A stretch of 64,000 nt of DNA. It comes from Blattamonas nauphoetae. Taxonomy: Eukaryota; Preaxostyla; Oxymonadida. The notes under the pieces were generated by a model. That model worked only from the letters and a program-made list of their open reading frames with translations, ran no database searches and was not told the origin of the DNA. The position numbers and the translations under genes are program-made. Location of the stretch: assembly GCA_033064195.1 (NCBI GenBank), contig JARBJD010000043.1, positions 1 through 64,000 of the forward strand. Reading direction: 5' to 3'. Below are positions 33,552-44,311 of this stretch, piece after piece (the first letter of the stretch is position 1; each line of letters opens with the position of its first letter).

Positions 33552-34637
33552 ATGTCAATTGAAGCTGATACCCACAATTCACAGTCTTCTCGTGATACTA
33601 GGTCGACCCATGCATCGATTGCAGAGGCGACGTTTTTGGAACAACCCTCAGCCTTCCTCAATTTCGATCGTCGGTCAAAAATGTCACTCGAAGACAAATC
33701 CACTCTTTATCGTTCCCTCATCTCACTCATTCGAACCAATTGTGAGTTTGACGATGCCCTTCAAGACAGAGCCGCCCAATTCCTTCAGAGCCTCGAGCCG
33801 AAGTGGAACGAAAAAGAGAAGGCAGCGAAACTCGTGACTGACCTCGTTCCCTCTTCAGCTGGATCGCCTTCTGACTTCGTTGCGAGCATTCTGACACTGC
33901 TGTCATCTCCCCACTCGAAGGTGACCAAAGCAGCTTTATCGTTTCTTTCTGCCACGATAAATGCTTCTCCAGACGAAATTCGATGTCGACTCGTGGAATC
34001 AGATCTCATCACCAATCTCTTAGCGACTGTTCAACCTCACACACTGCCTATTTCCGGAAATGAAGCGTTGATGAACAATCTTATTGGAATCATCGGAAAT
34101 TGCGTCAAACTCGTGTCTTCATCGTATCTCTCCGGACTTGGCGTCACTGCTGCCGTTGAGAAATCCGAACGTCGTGAAGTGATCTTTCATAAGGTGGTGA
34201 TCCCATCATCTCAATTTGTGACATTTCTTATCGCAAATCGATATCTTCTCAACGAAGAGCTGTTCCACTCTCTCATGTTTTTATTTAACAAATTCATTCA
34301 AATCTGCCTATATTATCGTCCAACATTGGAATTTGTTCTCGCATCTCCGATTGTGATGGCATTCTCAAGTTGTCTCTCTATCGTCGAATACGAGAATCGT
34401 CTCTGGGTATTTCTCGGCAACATCAACTTGTCGCTCAGAGAATGTACTGAATACGGCCCAGAAGTGGTCCAATGTAAAAAACGGATGATTGAAGCTCTGT
34501 TTTCAGAAGGCTATGAAGACTCACTCGAACAGATGATGAAGAACGACAAGGACGGACCTTATGGTCGCGGTGTTGTCACCAATTGTCACTTCATCTCACA
34601 ACTGTTAGGATCGAATGTGAAAAACACTGAATGGTGA
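33552..34637 (+). CDS. Tandem-family protein D, 361 residues, intact
   Basis: An intact member of the local family. Blocks in order: variable N-terminus, MSLEDKSTLYRSLISLIR, DALQDRAAQFLQSLEPKWNE, LVTDLVPSSAGSPSDFVASI, LLSSPHSKVTKAALSFL, VQPHTLPISGNEAL, VIPSSQFVTFLIAN, YYRPTLEFVLASPIVMAFSS and KKRMIEALFSEGYEDSLEQM. The amphipathic helices, such as LLSSPHSxVxxAALSFL, look like ARM/HEAT-type packing, so a protein-interaction scaffold is likely; this is inference. No signal peptide or membrane segment. Intronless, stop TGA. The conserved 3' module follows at once. Confidence 0.88.
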   Translation: MSIEADTHNSQSSRDTRSTHASIAEATFLEQPSAFLNFDRRSKMSLEDKSTLYRSLISLIRTNCEFDDALQDRAAQFLQSLEPKWNEKEKAAKLVTDLVPSSAGSPSDFVASILTLLSSPHSKVTKAALSFLSATINASPDEIRCRLVESDLITNLLATVQPHTLPISGNEALMNNLIGIIGNCVKLVSSSYLSGLGVTAAVEKSERREVIFHKVVIPSSQFVTFLIANRYLLNEELFHSLMFLFNKFIQICLYYRPTLEFVLASPIVMAFSSCLSIVEYENRLWVFLGNINLSLRECTEYGPEVVQCKKRMIEALFSEGYEDSLEQMMKNDKDGPYGRGVVTNCHFISQLLGSNVKNTEW

Positions 34638-34638
34638 G

Positions 34639-35322
34639 ATCTCAAAAGACACATCGAAGCTGTCTCTCTCGAATGACTCCAACTCGTTTCTGCGGAGTCT
34701 CCTCGGATGTTGGGAATGCGCTGATTGCTGGTGCGGACGAACAGATTCTGGGATCGCCTCCAATTGTTCCGAAATGGATTGCTCTTTTGGGTTGGTCGTT
34801 CTCAACGCGGCTGTCTTTGACTGTCACATCATCAACCGTCCTCTCTCCAAACAATTCCTGGTGTCCCTGAACAACCATTATGACCAGATTATCTTTCCCA
34901 ATCTCGACATTTGGACCATCACCGAAACTCATCTCATTTCTCTCGTCGAAATGGGATGTGCACCACATTCCAGCCCTTCCACAATCAACCACAATTTGTT
35001 TGAGGTCTGCCGTGCTTTTTTGGGCTTCTTCTGTTTGTGCCCTCAACACCGACACCCTTTTGCTTTTGACTCTTCTTTCATTTCTCCGATCGCTCATCAC
35101 CCTCCTTTTCTCTCACACTCCCACACTCGTGTTTCGGTGTTCCTCTCAGTGCATCTCTCTGCACATCACAACAGTTGTCAACCCTCCTCGAACCGAAGGA
35201 AGCCTCGAAAGAGCCAAAATGTGGCCAGCCAAGCCGTCCCTATGCCTTCACACGAACAATCAACCTGGATCGAACCCAACGTGTCCAACACTCTGGCGAT
35301 CGTCCATCGATCTTGTTATTGA
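34639..35322 (+). CDS. Open frame in the conserved 3' module after D
   Basis: Starting just after the stop of D, one frame stays open for about 228 codons: ISKDTSKLSLSNDSNSFLRS, LLGCWECADCWCGRTDSGIA, VVLNAAVFDCHIINRPLSKQ, YDQIIFPNLDIWTITETHLI and further low-complexity sequence. The first ~115 codons align with the other modules, where the same frame is broken by stops or indels. It lacks a good ATG near its 5' end (first ATG 34,774). It may be a former downstream exon or second domain that survives only here, or a structured 3' region that happens to be open. Confidence 0.4.
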   Translation: MSKDTSKLSLSNDSNSFLRSLLGCWECADCWCGRTDSGIASNCSEMDCSFGLVVLNAAVFDCHIINRPLSKQFLVSLNNHYDQIIFPNLDIWTITETHLISLVEMGCAPHSSPSTINHNLFEVCRAFLGFFCLCPQHRHPFAFDSSFISPIAHHPPFLSHSHTRVSVFLSVHLSAHHNSCQPSSNRRKPRKSQNVASQAVPMPSHEQSTWIEPNVSNTLAIVHRSCY

Positions 35323-35511
35323 GTGTCCAGACAGACCAGCTTTCTTTCACGCGTTTCCTTCCCCGTTCAGAAGTGTCGTTCGTTGTCAATGATGTATCGT
35401 TTGATTCTATGCTTCTTCTGTTCATTTCACGGAACAATTCGTTCATTGTGCAAATGGTTTGATGTGAATCAGTGAGCGATGGTCAATGGGATGATCAACA
35501 TTTGTTTTTAA
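35323..35511. other. Upstream region of paralogue E
   Basis: No gene. Contains the family upstream box close to the start of E. Confidence 0.4.
35488..35496 (+). promoter_or_regulatory. GGGATGATC box upstream of E
   Basis: GGGATGATC begins 24 nt before the ATG of E. Confidence 0.6.
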
Positions 35512-36585
35512 ATGGAAGAAGAATCGGCTGATTTGAACAACTCCAATGATTCCTGTCTGAATCACTTCCCCGCTCCACGTTCGAGTTTCGACTCATTGCA
35601 AGAACCATTCCTCAATTTCGATGTGAACTCTGAATTGTCCTTTGAGAAGAAATCAACGATTTTCAATTCACTTGTTACCCTCGTGAAAACCGAATATACT
35701 TTTGACGATCCCCTTCAGGACAAAGCTATCCGATTTTTGAAGAGCCTCGAACCGATGTGGGGTAGACAAGATCAGGCTAATCAACTGGTCACTGACCTTG
35801 TTCCCTCTTCGGCCGGATCGCATTCTGGCTTTGTTGAGAGCATTTCCACCCTCCTGTCAGCTCCCCATTCGACTGTGGTTGCAGCCGCGTTGTCGTTTCT
35901 CCACAAAACAGCAGGGTGTCCACCGATGCAAGACCTCTGGAGTCTCCTGGAATCAGATCTTCTGACCACTGTCTTGGCGACTGTCCAACCTCACACACTG
36001 CCAATTTCAGGAAACGAAACGATCATCGACAATCTCATCTGGATCATCTTTAATTGCATCAATCTCGCACTTCCATACAATCTCAGAAACCTTGACATCA
36101 CAACTTCAATCGACAAATACAGCCATCGTGAAATGATCTTTCAGAAGGTCGTGATTCCATCGTCTCAATTTGTGACATTTCTGATCTCAAATCGATACAA
36201 CCTCAATGGAGACTTATTTCGCTCTTTTATCAATCTGTTGAGCGTACTCCTTCGAATCGGCCCATTTCATCGTCCAACATTGGAATATGTCCTCGCCTCA
36301 CCGATTGCGATGACATTCTCAAGTACTCTTTTGTCCATCGAAGATGAGAATTGTCTCTGGAGTGCTCTCTTCAACATTGCACTATCGCTTGAAGAATGGA
36401 ATCAAGATGGCCCTGATAGGGTCAAATGTAAAAAATGGATGATCCAAGCACTATTTTCGGAAAGCTTCGAAGACACACTCGAACAGATGCTGAAATACGA
36501 CATACACGGAGACTTTGGTCGCGGGATTGTCACATTCTGTCAGTCAGTCACATACAAACTGGGATCGAATGTGAAAAGGCAGTGA
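35512..36585 (+). CDS. Tandem-family protein E, 357 residues, intact
   Basis: Start MEEESADLNNSNDSCLN, with the upstream box at the usual distance. Family blocks: EPFLNFDVNSELSFEKKST, EYTFDDPLQDKAIRFLKSL, LVTDLVPSSAGSHSGFVESI, STVVAAALSFLHKTA, TVQPHTLPISGNETIIDNLI, HREMIFQKVVIPSSQFVTFL, FHRPTLEYVLASPIAMTFSS and KWMIQALFSESFEDTLEQML. It ends GSNVKRQ and TGA. All blocks are present and uninterrupted, so it is probably functional. It lies 0.9 kb downstream of D in the same orientation. Confidence 0.9.
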   Translation: MEEESADLNNSNDSCLNHFPAPRSSFDSLQEPFLNFDVNSELSFEKKSTIFNSLVTLVKTEYTFDDPLQDKAIRFLKSLEPMWGRQDQANQLVTDLVPSSAGSHSGFVESISTLLSAPHSTVVAAALSFLHKTAGCPPMQDLWSLLESDLLTTVLATVQPHTLPISGNETIIDNLIWIIFNCINLALPYNLRNLDITTSIDKYSHREMIFQKVVIPSSQFVTFLISNRYNLNGDLFRSFINLLSVLLRIGPFHRPTLEYVLASPIAMTFSSTLLSIEDENCLWSALFNIALSLEEWNQDGPDRVKCKKWMIQALFSESFEDTLEQMLKYDIHGDFGRGIVTFCQSVTYKLGSNVKRQ

Positions 36586-37689
36586 CCACTTGCATCTCAA
36601 ATGACGCGTCGACGCAGCCTCTCTCGATCTGCTTCTAAGCTCCATCATTCCGACTCTCCTCGGATGTTGGGAATGTGCTGATTGCTGGTGCTGACGAACA
36701 AATTCTCGGATCGCCTCCAATCGTCCAGAAATGGATTGCTCTTTTGGGTTCGTCGTTCTCAACGCGATTGTATTTGACTGTCTCATCGTCAACCGTCCTC
36801 TCTCCAAACACTTCCTGGCGTCCCTGAACGATGCATTGTGACCAGATTATCTTTCCCAATCTCGACTTTTGAACCATCTCAGAAACACAGCTTGTTTTCT
36901 CGTCGAAATTGGATATACTCCTCATTCAATCCGTTCAAACACAATGCACGATCTGTCTGAGGTGTGTTCTGCTATATTGTCATGTTCTTTTCTTTCAATC
37001 GCCATTCTCTGTGTTCTGGTCTCATTGTCTTCTTCTCCATTTGTGTCATCCCTTCGTCGTCATTGTCTCTCATTCTCTTCCCAACAGCTAACAAACCGGA
37101 TTTGAGTCCTTATAACACGAACTGATTCTTTCGTGACGAAGAATCCTCATTCATCGTCACCCCACGAAACCACGAGTTTGCCATTCCATTCAGTCATTTA
37201 TTGATGTTCAGTCATTGTCTGGTGGACGATTATTGCTTTCTTCTGTCCGTCCCCTGTTCATATGACGAGTTTTCTTACATCTCACAATTCTCATCCACTG
37301 AACTGAATGGTATCGACGTCAAATGAATCACAACTCCCATCCCATTGTTTCAACATGCCGTTTCCAAACACATGTGCGGTTCTGATGTCATGAAAATGGT
37401 TGCGAATCGTCACATCTCTTTTACTGTCATTCAGACTCCGAAGTGTCTCTCATCCACATTTTGAAGAATCTGGATTCACCTGCTTTGTTGTTTGCTGTCG
37501 GAAGGTTGACAGACCGGATATGTGGACGTCGACTCAGAAACAATCGAAGAAAGTCCAACTTGCCAGACAGGCAATAATTTGTTGCCATTGATGATTGGAT
37601 GGTTTAGCCTCTTCGTATTGATCACATTTCGTGGAATGATTCATGTTTTATGTCATCGGTTTGATGGAAAACACGATGTGCTGGACTGT
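36586..37689 (+). other. 3' module of E and upstream region of split paralogue F
   Basis: Positions 36,600-36,900 match the family's 3' module, with the reading frame broken. Positions 37,100-37,680 match the region upstream of paralogue H (about 55,790-56,380): both carry CTGATTCTTTCGTGACGAAG and CACGAGTTTG. This is intergenic DNA that duplicated together with the genes. Confidence 0.6.
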
Positions 37690-37698
37690 GGGAAGATC
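37690..37698 (+). promoter_or_regulatory. GGGAAGATC box upstream of split paralogue F
   Basis: GGGAAGATC, one base different from the consensus, begins 24 nt before the ATG at 37,714. The same variant precedes H. Confidence 0.5.
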
Positions 37699-37713
37699 CT
37701 CCTTGCAGTATCG

Positions 37714-37834
37714 ATGGCAACAACAACTCATTCACTGAACACATCCACTGATGCCCCTCTGAATGGTCCACAAGAATCAACTTCGATTGTCATCCATTTG
37801 CAAGAGCCATTCCTGACTTTCGATCCCACTTCTA
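37714..37834 (+). pseudogene. Split paralogue F, piece 1 (N-terminus)
   Basis: It reads MATTTHSLNTSTDAPLNG then QEPFLTFDPTS, matching the N-terminal ~40 residues of the family. Homology ends at the TA where a MITE begins. The continuation of the same gene is at 47,096. Confidence 0.8.
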
Positions 37835-38230
37835 CTGAGGTTACATGGCTCAGGGAATTTGGAACTTTGTTTGAAACTTGTTGATACTCTGTTTATTATT
37901 GGATTGATTGATCTGCTCTTTCCACCATCACATCCTGTTACGAGACCGAGTCACGTCATCCACAAACTACAGTTCAATATCGTTGTCAGCACGCTCTGCA
38001 AAATTCCATCTCATTGAAACGACCATTTCCGTCGGGTTGACAGTCGAACGCAGATTCAAACGCGAGATCAACATCTGATGACCAGTCCTCCTCACGGACG
38101 ATTCTCAACATCTCGACGACTATTATGGTCTAGTGGTGACATGACACGAATCGAAGCTGGAAGAAAGGTTCGCAATTTTTCTTGTCATCTTGCAGGAAAG
38201 TTCCAAATTCCATGAATTGTGTAACCTCAG
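37835..38230. mobile_element. TA-flanked MITE, 396 bp
   Basis: The ends are inverted over about 34 bp (CTGAGGTTACA, then GGAATTTGGAACTTT on both sides). TA flanks both ends (37,833-37,834 and 38,231-38,232). It has no coding capacity. TA flanks suggest movement by a Tc1/mariner- or pogo-type transposase. The right TA is shared with the left end of the giant element that follows. Confidence 0.82.
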
Positions 38231-38376
38231 TAGTCACCCAACAATCCGGGAGTAAATAACTATGCGGGAGTTTTTTTATGTGTCTCAAAAGTTGGGAGTA
38301 ATAGGCATGGGCAGTGGTCGGTCTGAAAAGATCGAGTCCAGTCCCTAAAAAAAAAAGGGTCGGCGACTTTTTGGAA

Positions 38377-38450
38377 GTGCCTTTTAGTCGAGCGGTAGCA
38401 CGGCAGCTTTTTGCTCCCCGGACCCGGGATCGAATCCCGTCAGAGTCACT
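38377..38450 (+). tRNA. tRNA-like sequence, possible Lys (anticodon TTT), probably degenerate
   Basis: A-box-like TAGTCGAGCGG and B-box-like GGATCGAATCC stand at tRNA spacing within 74 nt. An anticodon stem GGCAG/CTCCC with loop CTTTTTG would place TTT as the anticodon. The T stem is mostly paired, but the D stem and acceptor stem contain mismatches, so this may be a pseudo-tRNA, a tRNA-derived SINE head or a pol III promoter carried by the hAT-like element. A run of TTATTATTTA follows, not a clean T-run terminator. Confidence 0.45.
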
Positions 38451-38868
38451 TTATTATTTACTTTTCCTCATTTTTGATTCACAACATCTCTATAATTAGT
38501 TCATCACATTTTTCTCAAAATTACTGTGACTGAGGTCGTGGTTCAGGAGTCCCTGAGTCGGTCTGTCCTTCCCCAACATCGGACAAAAAGTCGGCCTGAC
38601 AGACCGACTCCGACTCTTCAACCTTGTTATGACAGCATCTCCACGAATCCAAACAATTGCAAAACGGTATTCTTTTTCTTCTCAGTACTTGCTTCTCGTT
38701 TTCACTCAAGATCTCCTCCGCGAAACCAGTTGTCCCACTCCACAGTCAATTCGATCCTTGATCCTCAGTCTAATCAAGAATTTTTCATGTATCTAATGCG
38801 AAGTGTGTTTTCATTTCTTTTATGATATTATTCCTCTTGTCAGGATTCTTGAACCACTTTACCACAGA

Positions 38869-41020
38869 TGAACACTATTTTCTCCTCCATCGATTATCTA
38901 ACACCTGACATGCCTCCAAAAGAAGCGTCCCTGCATCCACAGTTGCATTCAGGGAGCTCACGAGGTTTGTTCACATTTTTTCTTCATTATTTTCTGCCAT
39001 TCCTCCGACTCTGCCTCCGCCCTCTGTGATCCCAATATTATCTTCATCCAGCTCTCCTCTTCCCTCAAATCATCCCCGTCGATCAGTTCTTCCCCGTACG
39101 ATGGGATGTGTTTCACACTATACCATCTCTACTCGAACCAATGCGACCAAAAACCGGACGCCCAAAAGAAGACAGAAGACGACCCAAAAACTGAAAATGA
39201 ACACGAACTGGAACAAACCAAAACTGAGAAAGAGAAAGACGAAGAAAGAGCCATTAGCAATGCTTAATGCTTCGACGAGAAGATGGAATGTGTCCTACGC
39301 TGTCCCTTTCTCTCAAACGAGGTCTGACACACTCCTCTCCCTTTTTATTCCATTTTTTCATCATCTTTCAACCATATTCGCCTCATTTCTCCCCATTTTC
39401 ATTTTCTCCATTTTTTCCAACTAACCAGAACATCACCCAATGCAAACTTCTCCGCCAAACAAACTTCGAACACGGACTCCACCAAATCCAACCAGACGAC
39501 TTGCGCTCTCTCCAAACTCTCATCGACACTCGTCGCTCGTGTTTCTCGCTTTGCAAACCATCGTTCTTTTCATCCTCACCGTAAACACTCGATCCACCCT
39601 CACTCGCGCCATGTGTTGCAGCATTCGATTCATGTCTGTCAGTTTGCGACGAAGAGAATCGTGCATCGCTCGCTCCATCCTCTCCTCACTGTCTTTCTGC
39701 CAACAGAATTGCCGCTCATCGCTTCTCAACTGCGTCGAACTCTGCTCATCCCAACAGACACCTCTCCCAAACTCTCCAAACACTCGCCCGTCGTTCTCCA
39801 TGCACAACACTGAGTGGTGTGTGGATCAGTGTTATCAGACAAGCGAAGGATGTGTGTTGGATTGCGGGAAGAGCGATATGACAGAATGCGAGCGAACCTG
39901 CATAACGAAACTGACGCAATGCACAGCGGGAGATAGTGGAGAAGACAACGAGAAAAACGGAGAGAAGAAGGAGGAAAAGAGAGGAGATGGGATGTCAATC
40001 ATGTTTTCGCAGTTCAAAATTGGACACGAAGCGAAAGCGACGAAGGGATGTGTTTTGCCAGCAGGCGTGTTTGATGTGCAGTCAACGACGAATTGGCATT
40101 TCTCTCTCGCTGCATCTGCAACGGCACAGTCCCGGCCAATCAAACTCAAACCCCACCAAACACTAATTCTTCCTCTTCTTCTCCCTCAACCACTCCATCC
40201 ACCTCACCTCCCGACACAAACGACACCACTGCTGTCTCCACATCAACACCAGACGAGCTGGCATCACTGCCATGCAAAGACCGCTGCGAGCGCCTCTTCG
40301 AAATCCAAGTTGCAGAATGTGGAGAAGACAGAGAATGTCAAATGCGACATCGAAAACGTCGCTTCGACTGCGTGAACGAGTGCTCACTGGACACTCCCAC
40401 ACCCTCACAAGCTGACACTGAACCATCCCAAAACTCCACTGGACACACTTTCCAGATGTCTTTATGAATCCAGTTCAAGCCAACGGGCGTGTGTGGCAGA
40501 TCTAACAGACGAGCAAGCGGAAAAGGAGGAATTGACGCGTGCCGAGACCAACCCAAGCAATGTGAAACACGATGCCATACTCCACTCACAGCAGAACAAC
40601 AATGTCAAGAAGCATGCCGCACAACCTTCCTTCAATGCACGTCTGTGTGTGGAACCGACAAGAACAACAAGACTGGCGCAGGCGAGAAAGCGTGTCTGAT
40701 GCAGTGCCGTGCTTACCGAAGTGACTGTCGATCGATGTGCTCGAACTCAGAAAAGAGGAAGAGAACGGACTGTGCGGTGAATGCGAAGCGTCGTGTGAGA
40801 CTGATCATGAAATCTGCGTCGAAAACTGCAAAGGAACGAGAATTGCATCGAAATGTGTCGAACACAAAGGAAGGACTGCAAAGAGGATTGCCACAGCCCC
40901 AACTCTGACTACGCTGAACGAAAGAAAGCCGAAGAGCTCGCGAAAGAGGAGGAGCGCCTAATCGGGCACCTTGGAATCCACTCGAAATGTGAGGAAGAAT
41001 GCGATGGGCGTTCTTAGCGT
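38869..41020 (+). pseudogene. Cysteine-rich repeat protein with many C-x3-C pairs, decayed
   Basis: A possible first exon at 38,869 (MNTIFSSIDYLTPDMPPKEA) ends at a GTTTGT donor-like site. Downstream, coding stretches in different frames share C-x3-C pairs: CVDQCYQTSEGCVLDC and CERTCITKLTQC (39,830-39,920), CKDRCERLFEIQVAEC (40,275), CQEACRTTFLQCTSVC and CLMQCRAYRSDCRSMC (40,600-40,740), CGECEASCETDHEICVENC (40,770-40,830), CIEMCRTQRKDCKEDC (40,845-40,890) and CEEECDG (40,990). Charged helices separate the pairs. The arrangement suggests disulphide-linked helical hairpins in a secreted or surface protein; this is inference. Frame changes and an in-frame TAA at about 39,276 indicate decay, although some frame changes could be introns. 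Confidence 0.6.
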
Positions 41021-41697
41021 GTGAGGACAAGCGCGAGAACTTCCAACCGTGCGAGTAATCGTAGTCGAAGCTGGTCTCTCCCTCCCTCACCAGCAGCCGC
41101 TCCATCTCACCCCACTCCTTCACACCCACGTTCTGCGCAGTGAACGACGGGATGCAAGCCGACGGGTGGTTCGCGCTGACGAAGATGCTGCTGAAGACGA
41201 ATGTGAGTCTATTTGGGCAATTCAAGCTGCGAGTGAGAAGGAAGAAAACCGACGAGAAGAAAGAAGAGGGGGATGGAGGAATGGGAGGGGTGAATGCAGA
41301 GAGGAGGGAGTGAATGGAGACAGAAGAATCAGACACACACAGCGGAGAGCAGTTTGGGAGGGAGAAATACGTTCGCCACAGTGGAACTGCGAAGAGGGGA
41401 GAGGGAAGAAGAGAAAGAGAAGGACGAACGAGAAGAAAAGAGCGAGATAATGCGGACAGTTTCACAGTTCACTCCACTCTCTATCATTTGTGTTTGTTCT
41501 GTTTCAGTCCAGTATCTTTCAACAACATGATCATCACTATTTCACAAAAATTCAATTAGAAACAAAGGAAATTGAAGAAAAGCGTGAAAAAACTATCTCA
41601 GCGATTTCATCATCGATTTTGCCGGAAATGGGCACGATCGCGAAAAAAAGCAGTCGGTCGGTCGACGAGCAGTCGGACCGACCGCTGCCCATGCCTA
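41021..41697 (+). other. 3' part of the hAT-like element, Arg/Glu-rich open frames
   Basis: Open frames on both strands here reflect purine-rich low-complexity sequence (GAAGAGAAAGAGAAGG-like). The region may be the tail of the cysteine-rich gene, but no cysteine pairs continue. The right TIR occupies the last ~25 bp. Confidence 0.4.
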
Positions 41698-42146
41698 GGG
41701 AGTAACCTTGGATTTTTAATTTTTTCGACAATTTTTCACTAGAAATAACATATTTATGAATAAATGAAGTGTCCTAGGTGGTTCAGAACAAATAGTTTTG
41801 ATTACCCAGCACATATTTCTCATGACCTTGAAAAGTTGATCTCGTTGTATCTCCATAACCAGACAAAATTTTGACATGAAATTTTCGCGAAAATGAATGA
41901 TTTGAGAAAAATAAACTTTTGATATTTTAACTTTTTAATTTTTTTCCCCACCTCTCGAGAAAGAATGTGTTGATTTTGACATCATCCCAAAATTGCTCTC
42001 TCGCTATGCATCAGAAGGGAATTTCGTTTTCAAAATTCCTACAAATGATGTCAACTCTGTCCTAATCGAGTTCAAATGATCAATTTTGCATGAAAGGCGA
42101 ATCGTGAGTGACAAATCCGAAGACTCTTGGAGCATTCCTTGAAAAA

Positions 42147-42235
42147 TGTCATCGCTACGCTCTGACACCCAACAAACCAGGGCTTCATTAACAACTGAGA
42201 CCGGTGACGTGGAAATATACAATGGGTGGCCTACC
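42147..42235. repeat. Left copy of CCAACAAACCAGGGCTTCAT inverted pair
   Basis: The phrase ATGTCATCGCTACGCTCTGA followed by CACCCAACAAACCAGGGC recurs inverted at about 46,325-46,383. The part further in, GAGACCGGTGACGTGGAAAT, recurs inverted at 46,690-46,730 inside another small element. Confidence 0.8.
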
Positions 42236-44311
42236 GAAAGATCAAACAAAACAGAATACGTACATGTCCTCGTCGCAAACTAACCAACTGCTATTCATGA
42301 AACCCATTCTATACTGGTTGACAACACCCAAATCAAGCTTAGACTTGCTCGATGACTGATTAAATGAACCGCATTTCAACTCTTCTCTCGGACACAGGTT
42401 CTCGAACAAAGCTGCAAATTCCAGTTTTTGAGGGAGAAATCCCCAGATACGAAGTGACAAGTCATCGTCCAATTATGCATAGTGGGCAAATCAACAAGAA
42501 ATCCGCCAACCAAATCGAAAGATCAATGCAAATATGACGTTAGAAATATGGAGTTCTTTGCGACGAGGGTACACTTTGTGGTCTCCTGTTAAACGCAATA
42601 TCTGATTGGAGCCACTAAACTCGACAAAATTTTGGGATACCAGCAAATTCAACAACATTCATGAATCCACCATGACAAACTAGGCTCATCAACACTATGG
42701 CCAGATACATGCGAAGAATCAATTTCTATGACTAAAAACTCTTAATGTCGTGACAACTCAGAACATCATGCGAGAGCTCGCATTTCAAGGACCATGTAGT
42801 CGTTGCGGCCTCAATGCGTGCTAAGAAGCAACACAACTCCAAACCCAAGGTCAAATCTTCAACAATTTTTTAAACGGGGGAGGGGATCCTGTTTCCCCTC
42901 CTTAACTCCTGGTCGTTCAGTCATACTTCGGGAGGCCTCTCAAATCAGAAAAGCAGCATCTCTCAGCTCTGTAGCAATGCTTTTTGAATTCAAGATCTTA
43001 CAGCTTGTGCATATCTTGGAACTGATTGTATGAAATGATGATCTCCCGAAGAAGGAGGAGGTGAATGGAAAATCTCCGAACCAACTGATGAATGAGGGCT
43101 TTGTCTGTCCGAGGTTCTATGTCGGTAAGAACAATCAACCATGGTGTTAACAAACCCCTGCGCTACTTGTGAGAGCTATATCACACTTATCGACTCGCAA
43201 GCCATGGTCATTGGCGGACATGATCTATGAAGGACAAGCACCAGCTGACTCTTCTTCTTTTGCTTGCATTAGCCGTGAATAGATCACCTCTAGTCCGAAT
43301 CGCATTACAACTTGCGCCATATGGAAATATAGAGTCACAGCTCATCAGGAATGACCAACTCAACTCTGGCACGTTTTTAAATGATTTATACGGAAAGATC
43401 CCGAAATCCAAGTGCAAATGATGATGATATATGACTCGGCATTGAGAAATCAGACTCCAGCAACCAGGTTCGAGGAACACAAGACAGTCCTCAAAATACT
43501 TGGAAGTACATGCACAGACTACCAAAAAAGAACGGACAGCGGGAAGATTGAAACCAATCAAGTATTCAACGCATCAATAAACATCTGGCAAAGGCAAGCT
43601 CGGGGGAACAAAAGTTTTATCCAGGAGCACCTCAGAAAACATCGAGTGCCTCAACACAACTTGGAGTCGAAGCTGAAATGAACCCAACCAGTTTTGACGA
43701 AGTGATTGTTGCTCTCTTTCCCACTTAAATCACGGCTGGATTGTTCACGCAGGATGTCATCAAGGCAGGACGTGCTCAGCAACTCCCGTTCAACGTGTTA
43801 GTGAGGGATTTCGCTCGGAAACAAGCATAAACCTGGTTTGACATCCGACGACACTGACGAACCAAGAATGCTTCTCTGTGGAGTATAGTCACCACTTTGG
43901 CAAAATCTGCCACACTGCCAGTAATCAATGGGGCCAGTCGCGGAGAACACATTGTTGAAGACCGATATCGAAGTCGAAGGAAACAGATCGAAGCGATACT
44001 GCTTCTGACACCGAACTATTCGACCTGGGATGACATCCACAGGAAGAGACTCACATCATTGACTCTGATTGTGTCTTACGCAACTCCAACAGTGACTTTC
44101 CCAGAGCCACCGAATGGAATGTCAGGAATCAGTTTTGACGAAGACGATTGGAGTTGAGTCGAATGTCAGCAATGCAACGGGTCCAGGTGAGTGCTCCAAG
44201 ATACTCAAGATCAACTCGCCGGACATGGTGAGCAAGACGGTGTGGCAGCTATGATTGCGTAGCTCACCGGTTATGATACTGTTCGTTTTGTGGAGACGAT
44301 GAAGTTGCAAC

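Larger units (their letters stand above)
38302..41697 (+). mobile_element. hAT-like element, 3,396 bp, carrying a gene and a tRNA-like sequence
   Basis: The ends TAGGCATGGGCAG(T/C)GGTCGG are inverted, and the 8-bp duplication GGGAGTAA flanks both sides (38,294-38,301 and 41,698-41,705). The intact right TIR of the host element near 47,029 shows the uninterrupted sequence, confirming the insertion. TAGGCATGGGCA-type ends and 8-bp duplications are characteristic of hAT. I see no hAT transposase; the cargo is a cysteine-rich protein gene and, near the left end, a tRNA-like sequence. Confidence 0.9.

Noticed and set aside
40713-41465. 250-codon minus-strand frame in the hAT-like element
   Set aside because: It lies opposite the cysteine-rich coding stretches, which show a consistent C-x3-C pattern; the minus-strand product is Ser/Phe/Pro-biased and looks like a shadow of purine-rich sequence.
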